64,000 nucleotides of DNA from Dipylidium caninum (lineage: Eukaryota > Platyhelminthes > Cestoda > Cyclophyllidea > Dipylidiidae), in NCBI GenBank assembly GCA_017562135.1, contig QEYB01000388.1, positions 124,001 through 188,000 on the forward strand, in the 5' to 3' direction. Below the pieces are notes generated by a model that worked only from the letters and a program-made list of their open reading frames with translations, was not told the origin of the DNA and did no database searches. The position numbers and the translations under genes were made by a program. Shown piece after piece: positions 23,881 through 37,200 of the stretch. How positions within the stretch are numbered: the stretch's first letter is position 1; each line of letters opens with the position of its first letter.

Positions 23881-23981
<101 letters not shown>

Positions 23982-24422
23982 CCGTGCTCCTCCTCAGTCA
24001 AAACGGACATTGATCGAAGCTGGTAAAGCTGCACTGGACGCGATCTCTTCGTCAATGAGTCCGCTTTCAGAAGAGCGACTGCGGTAGTGAAACAGGCTCA
24101 TGAGAGAAGATGAGTCCAAATGTAACAGAGCAAAGCCCAGAGAACACAGGAAATTCATCCATATAGGAAAAGTGATGTGATTCCCCACTAATTTGAGTGC
24201 CAGACGTCTTCCTATTACGATGAAGACGACCACAATCTGGATCGTTGACTGCAGTACCATTCCCAAATGGAGATTTGGCCTAACGGTATATCTCGACAGT
24301 CCATGAAACCTTCGTGCATGAACGAACAATTAACAAATCAGGCATTTGAGTTGGTTTGGATGTAAATATTGACAATAAGAGAAAAAAAGGTATAAAATAT
24401 ATACAAACAGGAAGTATCAGCA

Positions 24423-27400
24423 TTAGAAAGCGGAAGAGGCAGGTGGACCGGGGACATTACGAAAGTCACCAGGTTGCAGAGATGAGGCAGCAGCGGCGAA
24501 CATTTGCATCGCCAGGGCCATTTTATCCCCATCACCAAGACAACTCGTGAGTGGAGGCGCCAGCTGAAGATGGAGACTCGGAGAGGACTGTTGAAGTAGA
24601 AGTGCAGTCTGGAGAGAGGCCAAATTGTCGGCTGCAACATTCCTACCCGGGCGTGGCGAATGACCCACTATTGAGAAGTAAAGTCACTAAAAGCGCAAAG
24701 GCGGCCAAATCCAAATATGATGTGATAACGAGAAGTATTCCCATGTGCTCACCGAGAGTAGATAAAATCGGATGGGTGAGGCGATTTTGAGCGGAGAGAG
24801 AGAGGAGACTGAGGAGGGCGTTCTGTTCAACAGCCCCCATTGATCGATGCTGAGGCAATGACAGCGATGCTGGAGAAGTCTGTGGTAGCTTGCCACTTGT
24901 AGGTTTCCCCAAAAGTGACGGTGTCACACCGTCCTGTGAAAGGGCGGAGCGCGAAACCTGAGACCCGACTGTTCCCGCTCCTAGGGCGTGCCAGGCAGCG
25001 GGAAGCGGCGGAGGCGATTTGGGCCGTAGGCGTTCGATTTCTTCAGAACTTCCCACCAAATGGCCGTTGGGCTCACGAGTAAAGTAGTTTGCATACACTT
25101 GAGCGTCAAAGTTGCTAGCTGACAATTCACTCCCCACCGTCAGCCATCCCTATTGGCACATAAAATCCACACTACTTAGTTCTTCACAATAAAACGCTTT
25201 ATTTATAGAAGCCCACTCAAAGTGTCGCGAAAACGCGTGTAAAAGAATGAAGGGGTAGGGGAAACTCACAGCTCTGAGAGTGCTATCACGACCGAAAAGA
25301 TGGAGACGGCGACGACCAAGACAAAAGTGCTCGATGATGTGGAAAATCTCAGTAGGTTTGTCTCTGTCCCCATATGTCCCGGGAGCTTTCGCCTCACTGA
25401 TAATGAGGTCGATGTCGAGATTAGCGTGGATAAAATCGCCGTCAATAGAGCGACGCACGGTGCCGTGGATACCCATGAGACAATGCTCCTTTGTGCGTTG
25501 AAGCACAGCACGCGGTTCCAACTGCTCGTGGCATGGTCGAGTTTTATTTGTCTTTATCCAACATATGTCCTCGCAACGTCGGAAACCCCACTTCTTCAAA
25601 CACTTTTACGGGCATAAAAAACAATATTCAGATGAATTTAACAGGCCCAATATTACCACCCACTCGACACAACCAAACCGCTGACAGTGACACCAGCAAT
25701 TCCAAGTACAAGTGAGAAAAAAGCAGAAAGACATATTGTTTATGGGTGCTGCAGAAAAGACGACCGACCCCCAGTACTTTGGGCTCATCTTGATGCCTTT
25801 GTACGTGGTAGGAAAAAAGACTTCGTCATTTGCATACTCTACTTCAACAAGACTTTTAACAGGATAGGGTTTGGGTTCACCGGGCCGTAGGCGGCTCGGG
25901 GGCAAAGCAGACCCCTATCCTGACATATCAAGAGGTAACACAAATCTCTACTTCGGTTAAAAGTTATATGAGCACCTAGAAATGCTAAAAAGAAGAGTAA
26001 TCAAAATAAACTAGAGACTTCGCTTTACAAAATCCATTCAAATTCGTTACTCGTCTCCGTTATTAAATTAAGTAAGGGGTTAGTTTTGATTCCAGAACAT
26101 TTCACACCGAGACAAGTCAGAACCGAAGCCACTAAGTTAAAAATCTTTCATCCGAAAGAGCGACAGGTTGTTGGGAGGGAGAAGAAATGCATTCGTGGGA
26201 AAAAGTGGCTCAGTCGTTTTCCCATTTCCATTTCACTTATCCTATCCCAAAAGCACCTAAATACTGGTACCTACAATACCGTCAGTATTGTTTTTCTAAT
26301 GCGGATGTCTTTTAACCATTAAATCAGTCATTAGAATAAGAAAGTAGTCCTCCGATAGAAGCCCCTGAGCGATATGCTCTAAAACTTAGCAAGTGCAGAA
26401 TAACATCACCGTGTTCTGGCATAGAGTTAAATGGAACTTGTCACAGGAAAACTCGATCATATATTAATTTAAATCGTGGTAAGAATATTTTGAAACAAAT
26501 GAAAATTCAATAGTAAGGCAGCTAATAATTTCGATATGCAAATTGCTACCAACAAGAAGAAAGTAGCAAACCTTTCTGGCTCCATCAAGACCCTCACCAC
26601 TGCCACACCAAATCCAAATGAAGGAACGCGGTGCAGCAATCTTTTCGATTTCTAAGGCCTCGATCTAAAGGAAAAACATAAATACAAATCCGGGGTTAGA
26701 TTGAGGCGAAAAATTGATAAAGAAGATGACACACTTCCTCCCATGACCAAGAGCGATCAAGTGGCGGTTCGACCAGAATTACATCAAAGACAGAATTTAA
26801 GTCTTGGAGATTGAAGGTTCGAAGATCCACCCGTAAATACATTGGAGGAGTGACTCGGGCCTGAATAAGCTCATCTTTGAGACGAATCAACTCCCGTAAC
26901 TTTGGGTATTCTTCAAAACGATTCCTCAACCCTCAAAATAAAAATAAACTCCAGTGGAATGACGTTTATCGGGTGCAGGACGTTCTAAGTCAACCTCTCA
27001 GACCTTCCGTATTACTGAGGAAGCTGCCATTTAGTCTGCTAAAATATACCCAAATAAAGGCGTTTGAATTTCCTCGGAATAACGACAGTTAAAGAAAAGC
27101 ATCACATTCTGACATCTACATGACTCAAGCAACTACACTTAGACAGTTTTAATTAATCAATCGATAGTAAATGGAAATCATTTAATGAAAACCGAGATTA
27201 TCCTTATATTAAAAAAACCATACTTATCCCACGTCGGTTTGAGAAAATTGTATTTCGAAAAGCAATTCGGACGTGGAATATAGTAAAGAAATATAGCCCA
27301 CGTAGCTCCACAACATTTGATTAGTTACAATCAAACTAATAAGATCTACCAGGGCTTAAATTCTCCGTACTATCCTCGATCTCGCCTCACCATGAAGGAT

Positions 27401-27810
27401 ATTGTATCATCGAAAAAACCATTACAACACACGAAAAAAATGACTATGCGGAATATTTCAGATCACACTTCAAATAATGATAACGCTTACCAGTATCTCG
27501 AATGAAGTTTTGGGGACGTTTCCCCGTGTCTACAAAGTGTTGGCAATAGTCATTATGGGGATTGGCACTTTGTGTACCTTTGAGAAAAGTTGAGGTTCCA
27601 GTATAAAAAGGCTCTTTCGAGTCTAGATCGCCAGAGAAACCGGAACAGGTGCCAGAAAAGCTGGAGTTTTGGCCGTTGATATCTCTACGACTAAGACGAC
27701 CCTCGTGGAAGTTGTATATCCGAGAAAGCGGCTGCCCTTCGAAGTCTCGTGACAGCAGACGGATAATTGAGCTAGATAATCTCTGTGATCGGATGCTTCT
27801 CAGGACCGGC
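24423..27810 (-). CDS. METTL14: METTL14, non-catalytic subunit of the m6A RNA methyltransferase (N-terminus unresolved)
   Basis: Exons in transcript order: 27491-27810, 26735-26931, 26572-26664, 25270-25602, 24753-25149, 24423-24667. Phases match at every junction. Diagnostic segments include [48 protein letters not shown] (the EPPL variant of the MTase DPPW motif, as in METTL14), [49 protein letters not shown] and [13 protein letters not shown]. The family partners METTL3 in the nucleus and positions RNA for adenosine N6-methylation. After the conserved core the last two exons encode a Leu/Gln/Ser/Ala-rich tail of about 130 residues with no RGG repeats, unlike vertebrates. The 27491-27810 exon needs an upstream exon ending in phase 2. 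I could not fix it, and the start codon is missing from this annotation. Confidence 0.95.
25606..25905 (-). mobile_element. Decayed non-LTR retrotransposon reverse-transcriptase relic in a METTL14 intron
   Basis: The minus strand between METTL14 exons keeps an open frame reading [18 protein letters not shown] followed by [12 protein letters not shown]. From family knowledge, LINE-type reverse transcriptases have a YADD catalytic box within E-YADDIVLL, then a G-x-x-F-x-x-x-KCK segment, and the order and spacing here are similar. The YADD box reads YAND, the downstream KCK segment is lost, and no flanking RT or endonuclease domain is visible, so at most it is a dead fragment. Chance resemblance cannot be excluded. 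Confidence 0.35.
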
Positions 27811-28145
27811 CTATGTAGATAAAATTGTTTTATAAAAATCTGATCTAGACTCGACTAGTTAGTGTAAACGGTCAGTGGAATGTAAATTTCGCAACCATTT
27901 TCTAAGTCTAGAACATCGTCGTGGATGAAGTTTGTCATAACTGTATGTTTTAATGTTACGGCAAAACAATGTAAAGTGGATACTAGTGTAATGGGTTGTG
28001 GAGAATGATGTTCAGGGAACATTGTTAAAAAGGCATATATGGAAAAATAACCCCATGGGAGAGCCTCAAAACATGATTACTAAGGAGGGTAAGTGCAAAA
28101 AGCATAAAGGTTACTCATTAACAGAACAGAAGCAAAAAGAAGAGC

Positions 28146-28737
28146 TCACAATACTAAGGATTTTTTCATTGCCGTTTCATCAAAAGACTTGAGGCCAAAG
28201 GATGTGGACTTGAGGCGATCCTTAAGTGTTCGAGACAAAACACATTGGTATAAGGTCTCCCCGAATTTATCAAGACGATGGGCTGGAGTAGACAAAGCAA
28301 TTGGATTACCAAGCAAATGCTTCAGGATTAATTGCCGAATTTTAACTTGACGCCGCCGATGAGTAGTAATGCGCAAACGGTAGTACTCCAAAGAACCAAC
28401 AGGGGAAAGGAAAGACGGCTTTGTCATCCTAAACGAATAAAGTAAATGAGAGTGGGAACCAAATCGGATATTAAAGAAGCCAGACATTCGTCGAAAAATT
28501 TTATTTAGCGAATATGGACGTCTATGAAAAGTCTGGAGGGGCGTTAATTCCGGCGTTAATAATAAAGAATCCCAGGATACCCGCAGAGAAAAGACCAAGG
28601 CTTTTAATCAGAGTCCTAAACGATAACAAAACAAAACCTCGCACCATTTGAAAGGGTCTTCATAAAGATCAAGGAGAAATCCCTGAGGTTTAGGTTTCTT
28701 ATCAGGACGCATCATTGTTCCAGGTGGCATAAACATC
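28146..28737 (-). CDS. Possible exon(s) of an unrecognised minus-strand gene upstream of METTL14
   Basis: Two coding-like stretches occur. 28638-28737 has a TTCAG acceptor and a GTTTTG donor and reads MMRPDKKPKPQGFLLDLYED. 28146-28435 begins after a TTTAG and reads SLEYYRLRITTHRRRQ, then VKIRQLILKHLLGNP, before stopping at 28146. The Arg/Lys-rich helix in the second loosely resembles the N-terminal helix of METTL14 (RLQEIRERQKLRRQLL), but no donor joins it in phase to the exon at 27810. I do not recognise the first. They may be METTL14 5' exons or part of another small gene. Confidence 0.27.
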
Positions 28738-28739
28738 CT

Positions 28740-31294
28740 GAAGATCACAAAACAAGGCGGTATTGAAAACCTCGGGACCTTTCACATTTGTTAAACAAAA
28801 AATTTCTTGCCTTTGCGAAAAACTTGGAGGAAAACAATTCAATTATACTGCTTTAACGAATAGAAAACAATGGTACGGTAGACATTTATTTATCAAGTTG
28901 TATTCATTTGTCATAAGGGCAAATCCAAAACAAATGTAACTTTCACGTGCGAAAGAATATATTCTGATAAAGAGACTGAAGGAAGTGGCAGAGCTGAGCC
29001 AATCTAGCAGAGAAAAACATCAAGCTAGGAGTTCCAGCCGCCATATATAGTAAGTAGTCAGTGATACAGGATTGTAAATTTCTCGAACTCTAGGTGATGC
29101 CACAGAATTTTGATTTTGAGGAGACTATTACAAAGACCTTCTTATTTCTTATTTCTTATTTATTTATTTTATTTTATTTTATTTTTTTTTTATTTCTTAT
29201 TTACTTGATTCTTCTTAAAGCTTGAGTCACATGTGAGACTTTGGACGGCTCACTGACTGAGATATTAAACACGTTGTTCACTTCCTGTTGGCATGTAAAT
29301 CTGATGGGTTACAAGGAGAAATAACAGTGTTTTTGTCTCACCAGATCGCGAGTCCGAGATGCATATGTTGTGCTCAAAGGTAAACAAAAACGACGAATTC
29401 TTGATCTTCATAAGCGGCAGCGCATCTGCGCATTTGAAATCCCTTATATAAATATGTTAGTTGTGTTTTTTGCAAAACTCTAAGGCCTAATATTTATTCA
29501 ACGTTAAACGTTTATTTTATTCCGTAATTTGAGCGCTTCCAAATGACTTTCTAATCGGGGAGGGAATAAATGTTTTTATTAAACCAATTAAGTGCACTTG
29601 AAGACGCTGTGAATTTCAACGGCGAGTTGTGTTTATGACGGGAATATATACGTGATAAATGTTTGGGACTGATTAGTTGCTCCATCTTTCTTCAACAGTG
29701 AAATATTGGATTTTCAGCATATGGAGTTTGCTACTTTAGTCCACAGCTACGCGTGCATAAAGGTGTGACAAATTGAAATTTGTGCGCATAAAATTATACC
29801 TCCTTTTTACTACATGACCCACCTGAAAAATATGTGCCAATGGCTTTTAATATGGAAAGTAATAATTTATTCGTTTGGCGCTTGTTCTGTGTCTCTTACT
29901 TTTAAATTTGTGTATTTATCGGTTCGGTGACGAAAGCTTGAAATCAAATAGGTCCCGATTTTACGGTGGCGCCCTGCCTACAAGCACCTGAATACCACGG
30001 TCAATCTCTTCACTATTTCTATTTGTATTTAGCCACTTGTTGGATTAAAGTTATTACTAACAATTTCTTAACCATTTGTGCCATGATTGTGTTGCCTTTC
30101 ATGAAATACGTACGTTATTTCGACTACTTTATGTATTCATTAACAAATCGCATTCTTGTCGAAACCAAATTGACTTAACCAGCCCGTTTTGTTCATGCCC
30201 ATCTGACGGCTCTTTCGCTATGTTTTGATTGTGCTTATTTAGCACGTGGTGCCACGGCTTCAATAATTGAACCAGTTTCAGTGCTTATGTATGTTAATTT
30301 ATTTTAAAAGTTGAGGCAACACTGTAACAATGTTGTGAAATCTGATTCGCTTTAGATGTCCTATAGTTTAGCTGAAATTATATTTCTGAGTGGTTCCTGA
30401 TTTTATATTCCCCCACTGCCACACCTCTTTTACTCTCTCACTCTACATCTCTGTGAGCCTATATTTGTGAACTTCTTGCGTTTATACTCCATACTTATTT
30501 TGCATGTCAAACTTCCTACTTTTAATTCTATGTGCTTCTTTTAATCTTTGCATCTTATTCATGTTGTTAGACAATGACATAAGAATTTTAGGTCTCTTAC
30601 TCGATTAATGTACCAAGACCAAGTTGATCAATTGTACCTCGTTTGTTTACTTCTTTGTGCACGGCCTACAAAATATGCACACTCGTGTATGCATTAACGC
30701 ATGCGATTGTACGTGTCAGCTCGCTGATTGGCTCTTTTGCCAACGCGTTAATCTGGCGCGTACATTAATAAATCACCATACGCGAGCGGCCTTGATGTGT
30801 GTGTGTGTACGGTGCGGTCATACGACCACTTCACTCGATTCCGCATTCGCTGTGTGCTTGCGCGTGTGCGTGCGTATAGGCAGGCAGAATTGCGTGCAAT
30901 TAACTGCCCTGCTATACAGACGTTTACACACACATACACACCCACACCTGACGTGTTTCGCAGTTCTACACTCCGACGATCCTATATGAAATGTAGAAAA
31001 AGCTATTACACTTTCTCCTGGCATCATTGTCCTTTTCTCCCCTCCCTCACTGCCCCTATCTGCTAATTCCCCAGTAAAAAATCATTACCCTACAACTTTT
31101 TGTGCACCCTATCACTTCTGCCCTGCCCTTAGTGGAGAGTTTCGTGAATCCACATTACAGTCCTTGACTTAGTAAACCAGAAGAACAGGAGTAATGTTTA
31201 GCTTATCGCCTACTCCCGCATTGGTAACTGCGGTTGTGTGAAAGCACCATGTGCATCGTTTGTAAATTGACGCAAAATCCTTTTTTGGTTGCAG
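28740..31294. other. AT-rich non-coding region between METTL14 and the IRS-like adaptor
   Basis: No gene is recognised. It contains a T/ATTT-rich tract (29148-29200), TA-rich stretches and short GT/CA runs near 30790-30950. The missing first exon(s) of the adjacent PH domain may lie here, but none with a clear GYL-type strand and a phase-0 donor could be picked out. Confidence 0.45.
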
Positions 31295-34200
31295 GGAATG
31301 CGTAGACGATACGTGAGCCTGGTTGCTACGCCCGGTTTAGTAGAGGCCCATCTGCTTATCTTCGAAAACGAGGCGAAGTGGGTGGCATCTAATCCACCTA
31401 CTACGTCGACCTCGAGCACGCCCTCGCCCATACCCTCCGCATCCCCTCCTTGCCTCGTCACAGAGCCGAGAAATACTTCTCTACAGACCATAGAACAGTT
31501 GCTGCAAGCTGATGATGGATCTCGCAAGGGTGCCAAGTATGTTGTGCGCTTGGAGGGCCTCTTCTACGTCGGAGTGAGCCATCTTAGTGTTTATGGACGT
31601 CTATCGGTTACCGCGGCTATAAAATCAGTCTTTGGAAAATTGGTGGTTGGTTCTAAGAATCAGGACCATCATCAACAAAAACAACAAAAGCATCCAAACT
31701 CGACAGATCCAGCAGGCAGTGCGGTATGTTGTAGAACCGTACAACTATAAATTCAAAGAGCTGACTTTGTCATTGGTCAGTTAACCTTATCAATCTGCCA
31801 TTTCTAGGAATCATACATATCCACCACCTCAACACCCGGTACCACGACTGTATGTACAGAGACATCGATTCCCTCCCAGCGACCGGCGTCAATCTGTGGT
31901 CTGCCATCTCTAAATAATGTAACTTCGGCTATATCTTCCCTCACCCCCAATACGACACGGTCGCCCACTTCTTTGGGACTCTACTTCCAGGACGGAAGTT
32001 CCACTCTCATGTCCTTTGCTACGCCTGACCTCCTCGAGTCTTGGCTACGCCTTCTCTCCGCTGTTGTCGGTACTAATCGCTCGAGATCCGGTTACCCTCA
32101 TATCGGTGAGTGCGTCGCAATTTCGATGTTACCCTTAGGTCATACTTACGATTTGCGACGTTGTCGGCGTCGTGTGTGTAGGTCTCACTCTAGATTCCGA
32201 TCCTCCATTACTCTAAGCTCCCAAGATTCATTCGTCCTTTATTACCACATTTGCATAGCAGTTGTAGGATTTCTAATGGCAATGCCATACATCGTTGTTA
32301 ATCCGTAGGAGTATCACGACAGATACGTCGCATTTTGGTGTCTTTAATTTTTCTCCAGACACACACATACACGCTCACATATGGGATTTGGTTTATGTGA
32401 TCGAAATTAAGTTGTCTGCAGACTGACGGTGTAAAGAGATTATCGGATCATCGTCTGTATTGCACGCTCAACACACACGGGTGGAAGACTTCGTGTTAGT
32501 GTCAAGCACTCCCAGATGGGAGATTTAACGTTTCATCCCATTTTTCTTTCTGGGACGAAGAGCAGGGAAAGTCACGCCTGTTTCTTCTTACAATTTAGCA
32601 AATCCATTCAATTCACGACTGGTTGAATACCCTTGTGCTAATCAACCTAGTCAATTAAATGCAGTTGAACGTTAGCACCCAAATTTTACTCTGGGGCCGA
32701 TGAGGGGGGTGGGGCTGGGGCAAGGGCTTCCTTTCTGTGTGTCAAAAGGTGACTCCTTAAGGGGTAGCAAGCCAATTGGTATGGTCATAAAGAAGGCTTT
32801 TCATTGGTCTATAAAAGGTTTTGAGAAGCCTCAGTAGCAAGCACAGCGGAATGTTACTTTCAGAACAGACAGATTTAGAAATGTTGCATACACTCACATA
32901 CACAAGCACGCACACATGTACGCACAGAGGGGCGCACGTGAGAATGACCTTGAGGCGGACCAATGAGCGTTTTCCACCCTAGCATTTGCATGTACGCACG
33001 TATGGATGCTCGTGTACGCATGCATCCATACAAAATGTAGAGACTCCATTTTCGTTTGCCTTTAAACGGGTTTATAAACAAATTCTAGGGTGAGTAAGAA
33101 GGGGAAGTTATAGAAGTTCCACATAATGGACACTTTTTTGCTCACCTCCGATCCATCAAAAGCTTCTAATCATTTGTCACTATTGATATTAACACCTCTA
33201 ATAGCTCTTCTAAGCCGTGTTCTTCTAACGTAGTTTAAGACTAGAGCCCACGCAGTGACGAAAATCGGGTTGTTAGCAGAAGGGAACTAGTCAGTTCCTC
33301 CATAAGGATGAATGGCCCATTTCGTGGCTAGCTAAACCCGAAATTTAATGCTTCATAAGTTGGATAGTTGACTTTCAGGACAGGGTTATGCGGCAGTAGT
33401 GAGAGCAGAGCGTAAGTAAGGCGGTAGCGTGAATAACAACTGGGAGCTCTACGTACGCTTATACGCGTAAATGCTGACGATTGCTAAAACCTATTCTGCC
33501 TTATCTAACCGCCTCTACTCCCAGCAGTTTGACGAAGGGGTGCTTTAATTTTTCCGGCATAGAGTAGGAGAGTAGACAGATCCCGCGGTACCGAATCGCC
33601 TATTCACACACACACAAGCCACAAATTCTCCCAATTAGTCATTCATTTACCATTCCCTCGCATAATCCTAACTTGTTCTCTCCTTTGCCCGCCTCCCACC
33701 TCCCCCCAACCTAGAATACGCCTCAACGGTGACTTGCAGATTTAAGGCGAAGGAGTTCAACTCTGGCCCCTTTCCCAAGATCAAGGGAGAGTGTCTATTC
33801 TGTCTCTCAAAATTGGATGTCCTCCTCATCACCCAAAATATCAAACAGCCCGATCTCTCCATTCGTGTATGTTTCTTCTTTATTTACATTGATCAAATCA
33901 TATCCCCACGACGTGGTGTGTAGGCGGGGAGGGGGAGACAATTTAAATGTTCAAGCCAAATCGGGACGCGCAAATGTATCTGGGGATGGCCACACAGAAG
34001 CTTACGAATCACTATCTTCCCATCCACTCTGCCTCACTCCTTAATGCTTAATTAATACGTGGAGATGGTATACAACCTCAAGGTGTTTATGCTATGACTT
34101 ACTGAAGCCAGTCCCAATCATTTCCCCCTCTGTATGATGACGGTTTTCACGTCGAGGTGGAGCGAATTTACGTTCTACAGCATGGGAAAGGAGTCCATGG

Positions 34201-37200
34201 CCTACAAATAGTCAGCCACGACTGCGAATTTCCACTATCCCTTAATACATCGGCAAAGGACTTCCTATTACAATCAACATGTTTGCCGACGCAAGCATTT
34301 ATTAACGGTGTCCTTGGCGTGATCCAGGCTCGATACTTTCGTCAGCATATGTACGCAATTAATAATGAGAGTGGAACAAGTCGTCTCCCACCGCCACCCA
34401 CACTCCCAAATCCCACTGCCACGACTGGTCGTGTAGCGAAGCCATGGTTGAAATTTAACGTGCTGTTCGTCATTAAATTACGGTAACCGTTGATAAAACC
34501 TGTGTGGATAATAGATGCAAATCCTCCCGAGAAGTAGAGACATCTCACAATACATTCAGAATACATATCCACCACGCAGTCTCCCCACTTCCCTCCTCTC
34601 ACCTCTACGTGTTTTTCACCCCACCCACCGTCCCACCTAATCTGTTTCGTTCATCCTCACAGATGTATGTACACACACCGCGTACACACCCACCTTCACA
34701 CGCACACACACACACAGGTCCACCGGTGAATCAGCGGCCTTAACTTCCGCCTAGCCAGGGACACAGGCAAATGAAGACAGTTTTATAGCTTTGCCTGTTC
34801 GTTGTCGCTTTATATTCTATAAGAAACAGTATATGAATGCATGAAAATAGTCTGTATACAGTCGATCTGGCAAAACGAGAAAAAGGGGAGAAAACTCGGA
34901 GTTGGAATTTTGGACGTAGGTACAAATTGCGGAATCTAAGGTGGCGGGTGGCAGGAGGCAATCAAAGGTGTGTCTCATCTTGGCGATGTGGTGCCTACTA
35001 CTCATTAGTTTTATGTGAAAGCAGTCGCCTGTGACTAGTTAAGCTTAGTCACTATCCGGAAGAAGGGTGACGAGGGAGAAAGGGGGAAGATTAGGTAAGC
35101 CAAGGTGTTCTCAATGCAAACTTGTCATCACTTATGGTTTTCATGTCACCTTAGCGATGGTCAAATGATCTGTCAACATATATACTCCTATTTGGGCTTT
35201 CAACCCCTTGTCATAAACGTGTGGAGGGTTAACAGTCGTGATAACGCTAAGTGATTTGTCGGTCCTTTGGATTCTTCGCTGTCAAACCGGCTCTTCTCAT
35301 TGGTCAATCTGCCAACCAATGAGTGGAGGCGTATGGGAATTTTATTTACTCTAAGACGGCTTTGCCTTCTCCGCCCACATGTCGTTTAACGGCGTGTAGT
35401 TTCCCTCGGCAACATTTAACACCTCTTTGTAATCATCACGGCAATCTTGGATATTTTATTATTCTCTTATCTGGCACTAAATTCCGTCACTCCTTTTGTG
35501 ACCTCTTCATCCGCTCCACGGACATTCACCATGGGTATAATTACGTTCATTTGCCAAGACCCTTGTAGACCCATTAATTTAAATGTTATTATTGTTATTA
35601 ATAGTGGTTGTTTAATACAACCAACGAGGCATGATACACTAGCCTTGTGACAATAAATAATCGGGTAAATACACAATGAACTTTCCATAAACGGCTTTCC
35701 TCTTCCCTTTTCGTGGCAAAATTAAGTTTCCCTACGTACGGAACTGCGCCTCAAGAGATGACGGACGCCTCTGCTTGGACATTGGTCGAGCTGCGCCCAC
35801 TGGGGAATGCGAACTTGTCCTTCAGATGCCCAACGCTCGAGAAGCCAAGGCTGCACACACTCGGTGTATTATGTGAGTCTTCTATTCCCATTTTACATTA
35901 AGCAGTCCCACGCCTTAATTCCACTCGAGTCTAGTGGGTACCTACGTAAACGCAGGATCGCTGGAGTCCAGGAAATTTAATTTGCAGTAAGAATATCGTT
36001 GCGTCGAAGTAACCCTCTGGGTGGATCTCGAAGGTTCCCCCAAGGAGAGTGATGCATCTCGTCGCGACTTCCCCTCTGATGCAATTTCTCAGCAAAGGTG
36101 ATTTGCAGGTGTTTCACTGGCCAGGAGCAAGTTGATCGCTGTATCTGCCACACTTTAAGTGTCATGGCAGATGGAGAAGTCTACCAAGGCCTTGTAACAG
36201 GGTCCCAAGGCTTTAAACAGAAGTCCCCTCTTGCCTAGGCGATGTTCGACTAAAAACCCAGTCTCTTGTGGCGATTAATCACTTAGTCCAATGGCAATCG
36301 CTATATTATGCGATGCCTTCACTGTGTGAAAACACCAACTTTCCACATACATTCACTTTTACATGCATTCCTCCACCAAATTCTGACCACACCAGGGCCA
36401 ATTTCTCTCGTCCTTCACAGCCTGTTTGTATTTGCATGTGTGTGTGTGTTTGTGCCTTGCGTGGTTTATTGTTCCTCGTATCGTATAACTGGGTTACACT
36501 CACAGCCTTCATTTGTTTACACAGTAGAGTTTGTGTGTGTACTTGTGCGCATTTGTGTTACACGTTCTTCTGACAGCACCAACGTGAATCATTGAAGGCT
36601 TTTGTTAAAGAAGTGATAGCTTCTAAGGGGCCAATCCTATTAGCCGTGTTTGTGCATAGACTGGCATCCAATGCCCGGGTAATTGACCTAATCGCTCGGT
36701 CCGAGTCCCATCTCCCCACTGCCACCTGTCCATGGTACCTCACGCCTCGGCTGTCCGCCAAAGCCCTACTCCCAAGTAGTCAGACTATTAGCTTTTCTCC
36801 GGAGGGCACATCTAATGCCCTCAAGAAACTTGGCCAAGGAGGGCTAGATGCATCGGTTAGAGAGAGGGGAGTGAGTGACTTTATTGCCTTGACTACAGTC
36901 ACCTAAAGTAGCATTGCTGAAAAGAGCGTAATTATCGTCACTCCGTCCCACCTATCCCTTCTGACCCACCTTCTCCTCATCTCCGCCCCCGGAATAACCA
37001 CAAATCCTACTCCAACACCGTTATTAGGGCGCTAGGCTCTGAGCCAGAGGAGTCACAGTGTCCTGCGTTTCGGACACTGGTAGCGTGAGGACAGGGGGAG
37101 ATAATTTAGGGGCACGTCTTTTTTTCATTCTTTACCTCGCTTTATCTCCCCCCCCCCTTCATTTCCCCTTACTGTCAATGTATAATGTTTTTAGTCACTG

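Noticed and set aside
34085..34490. Open frame of about 109 codons between the PH and PTB exons of the IRS-like gene
   Set aside because: The exons on both sides join in phase without it and it matches no part of the PTB domain.
36592..36906. Open frame starting MKAFVKEVIASKG within the IRS-like gene
   Set aside because: Joining it after the 35872 exon gives an immediate stop, while the 37419 exon fits in phase and continues the PTB helix.
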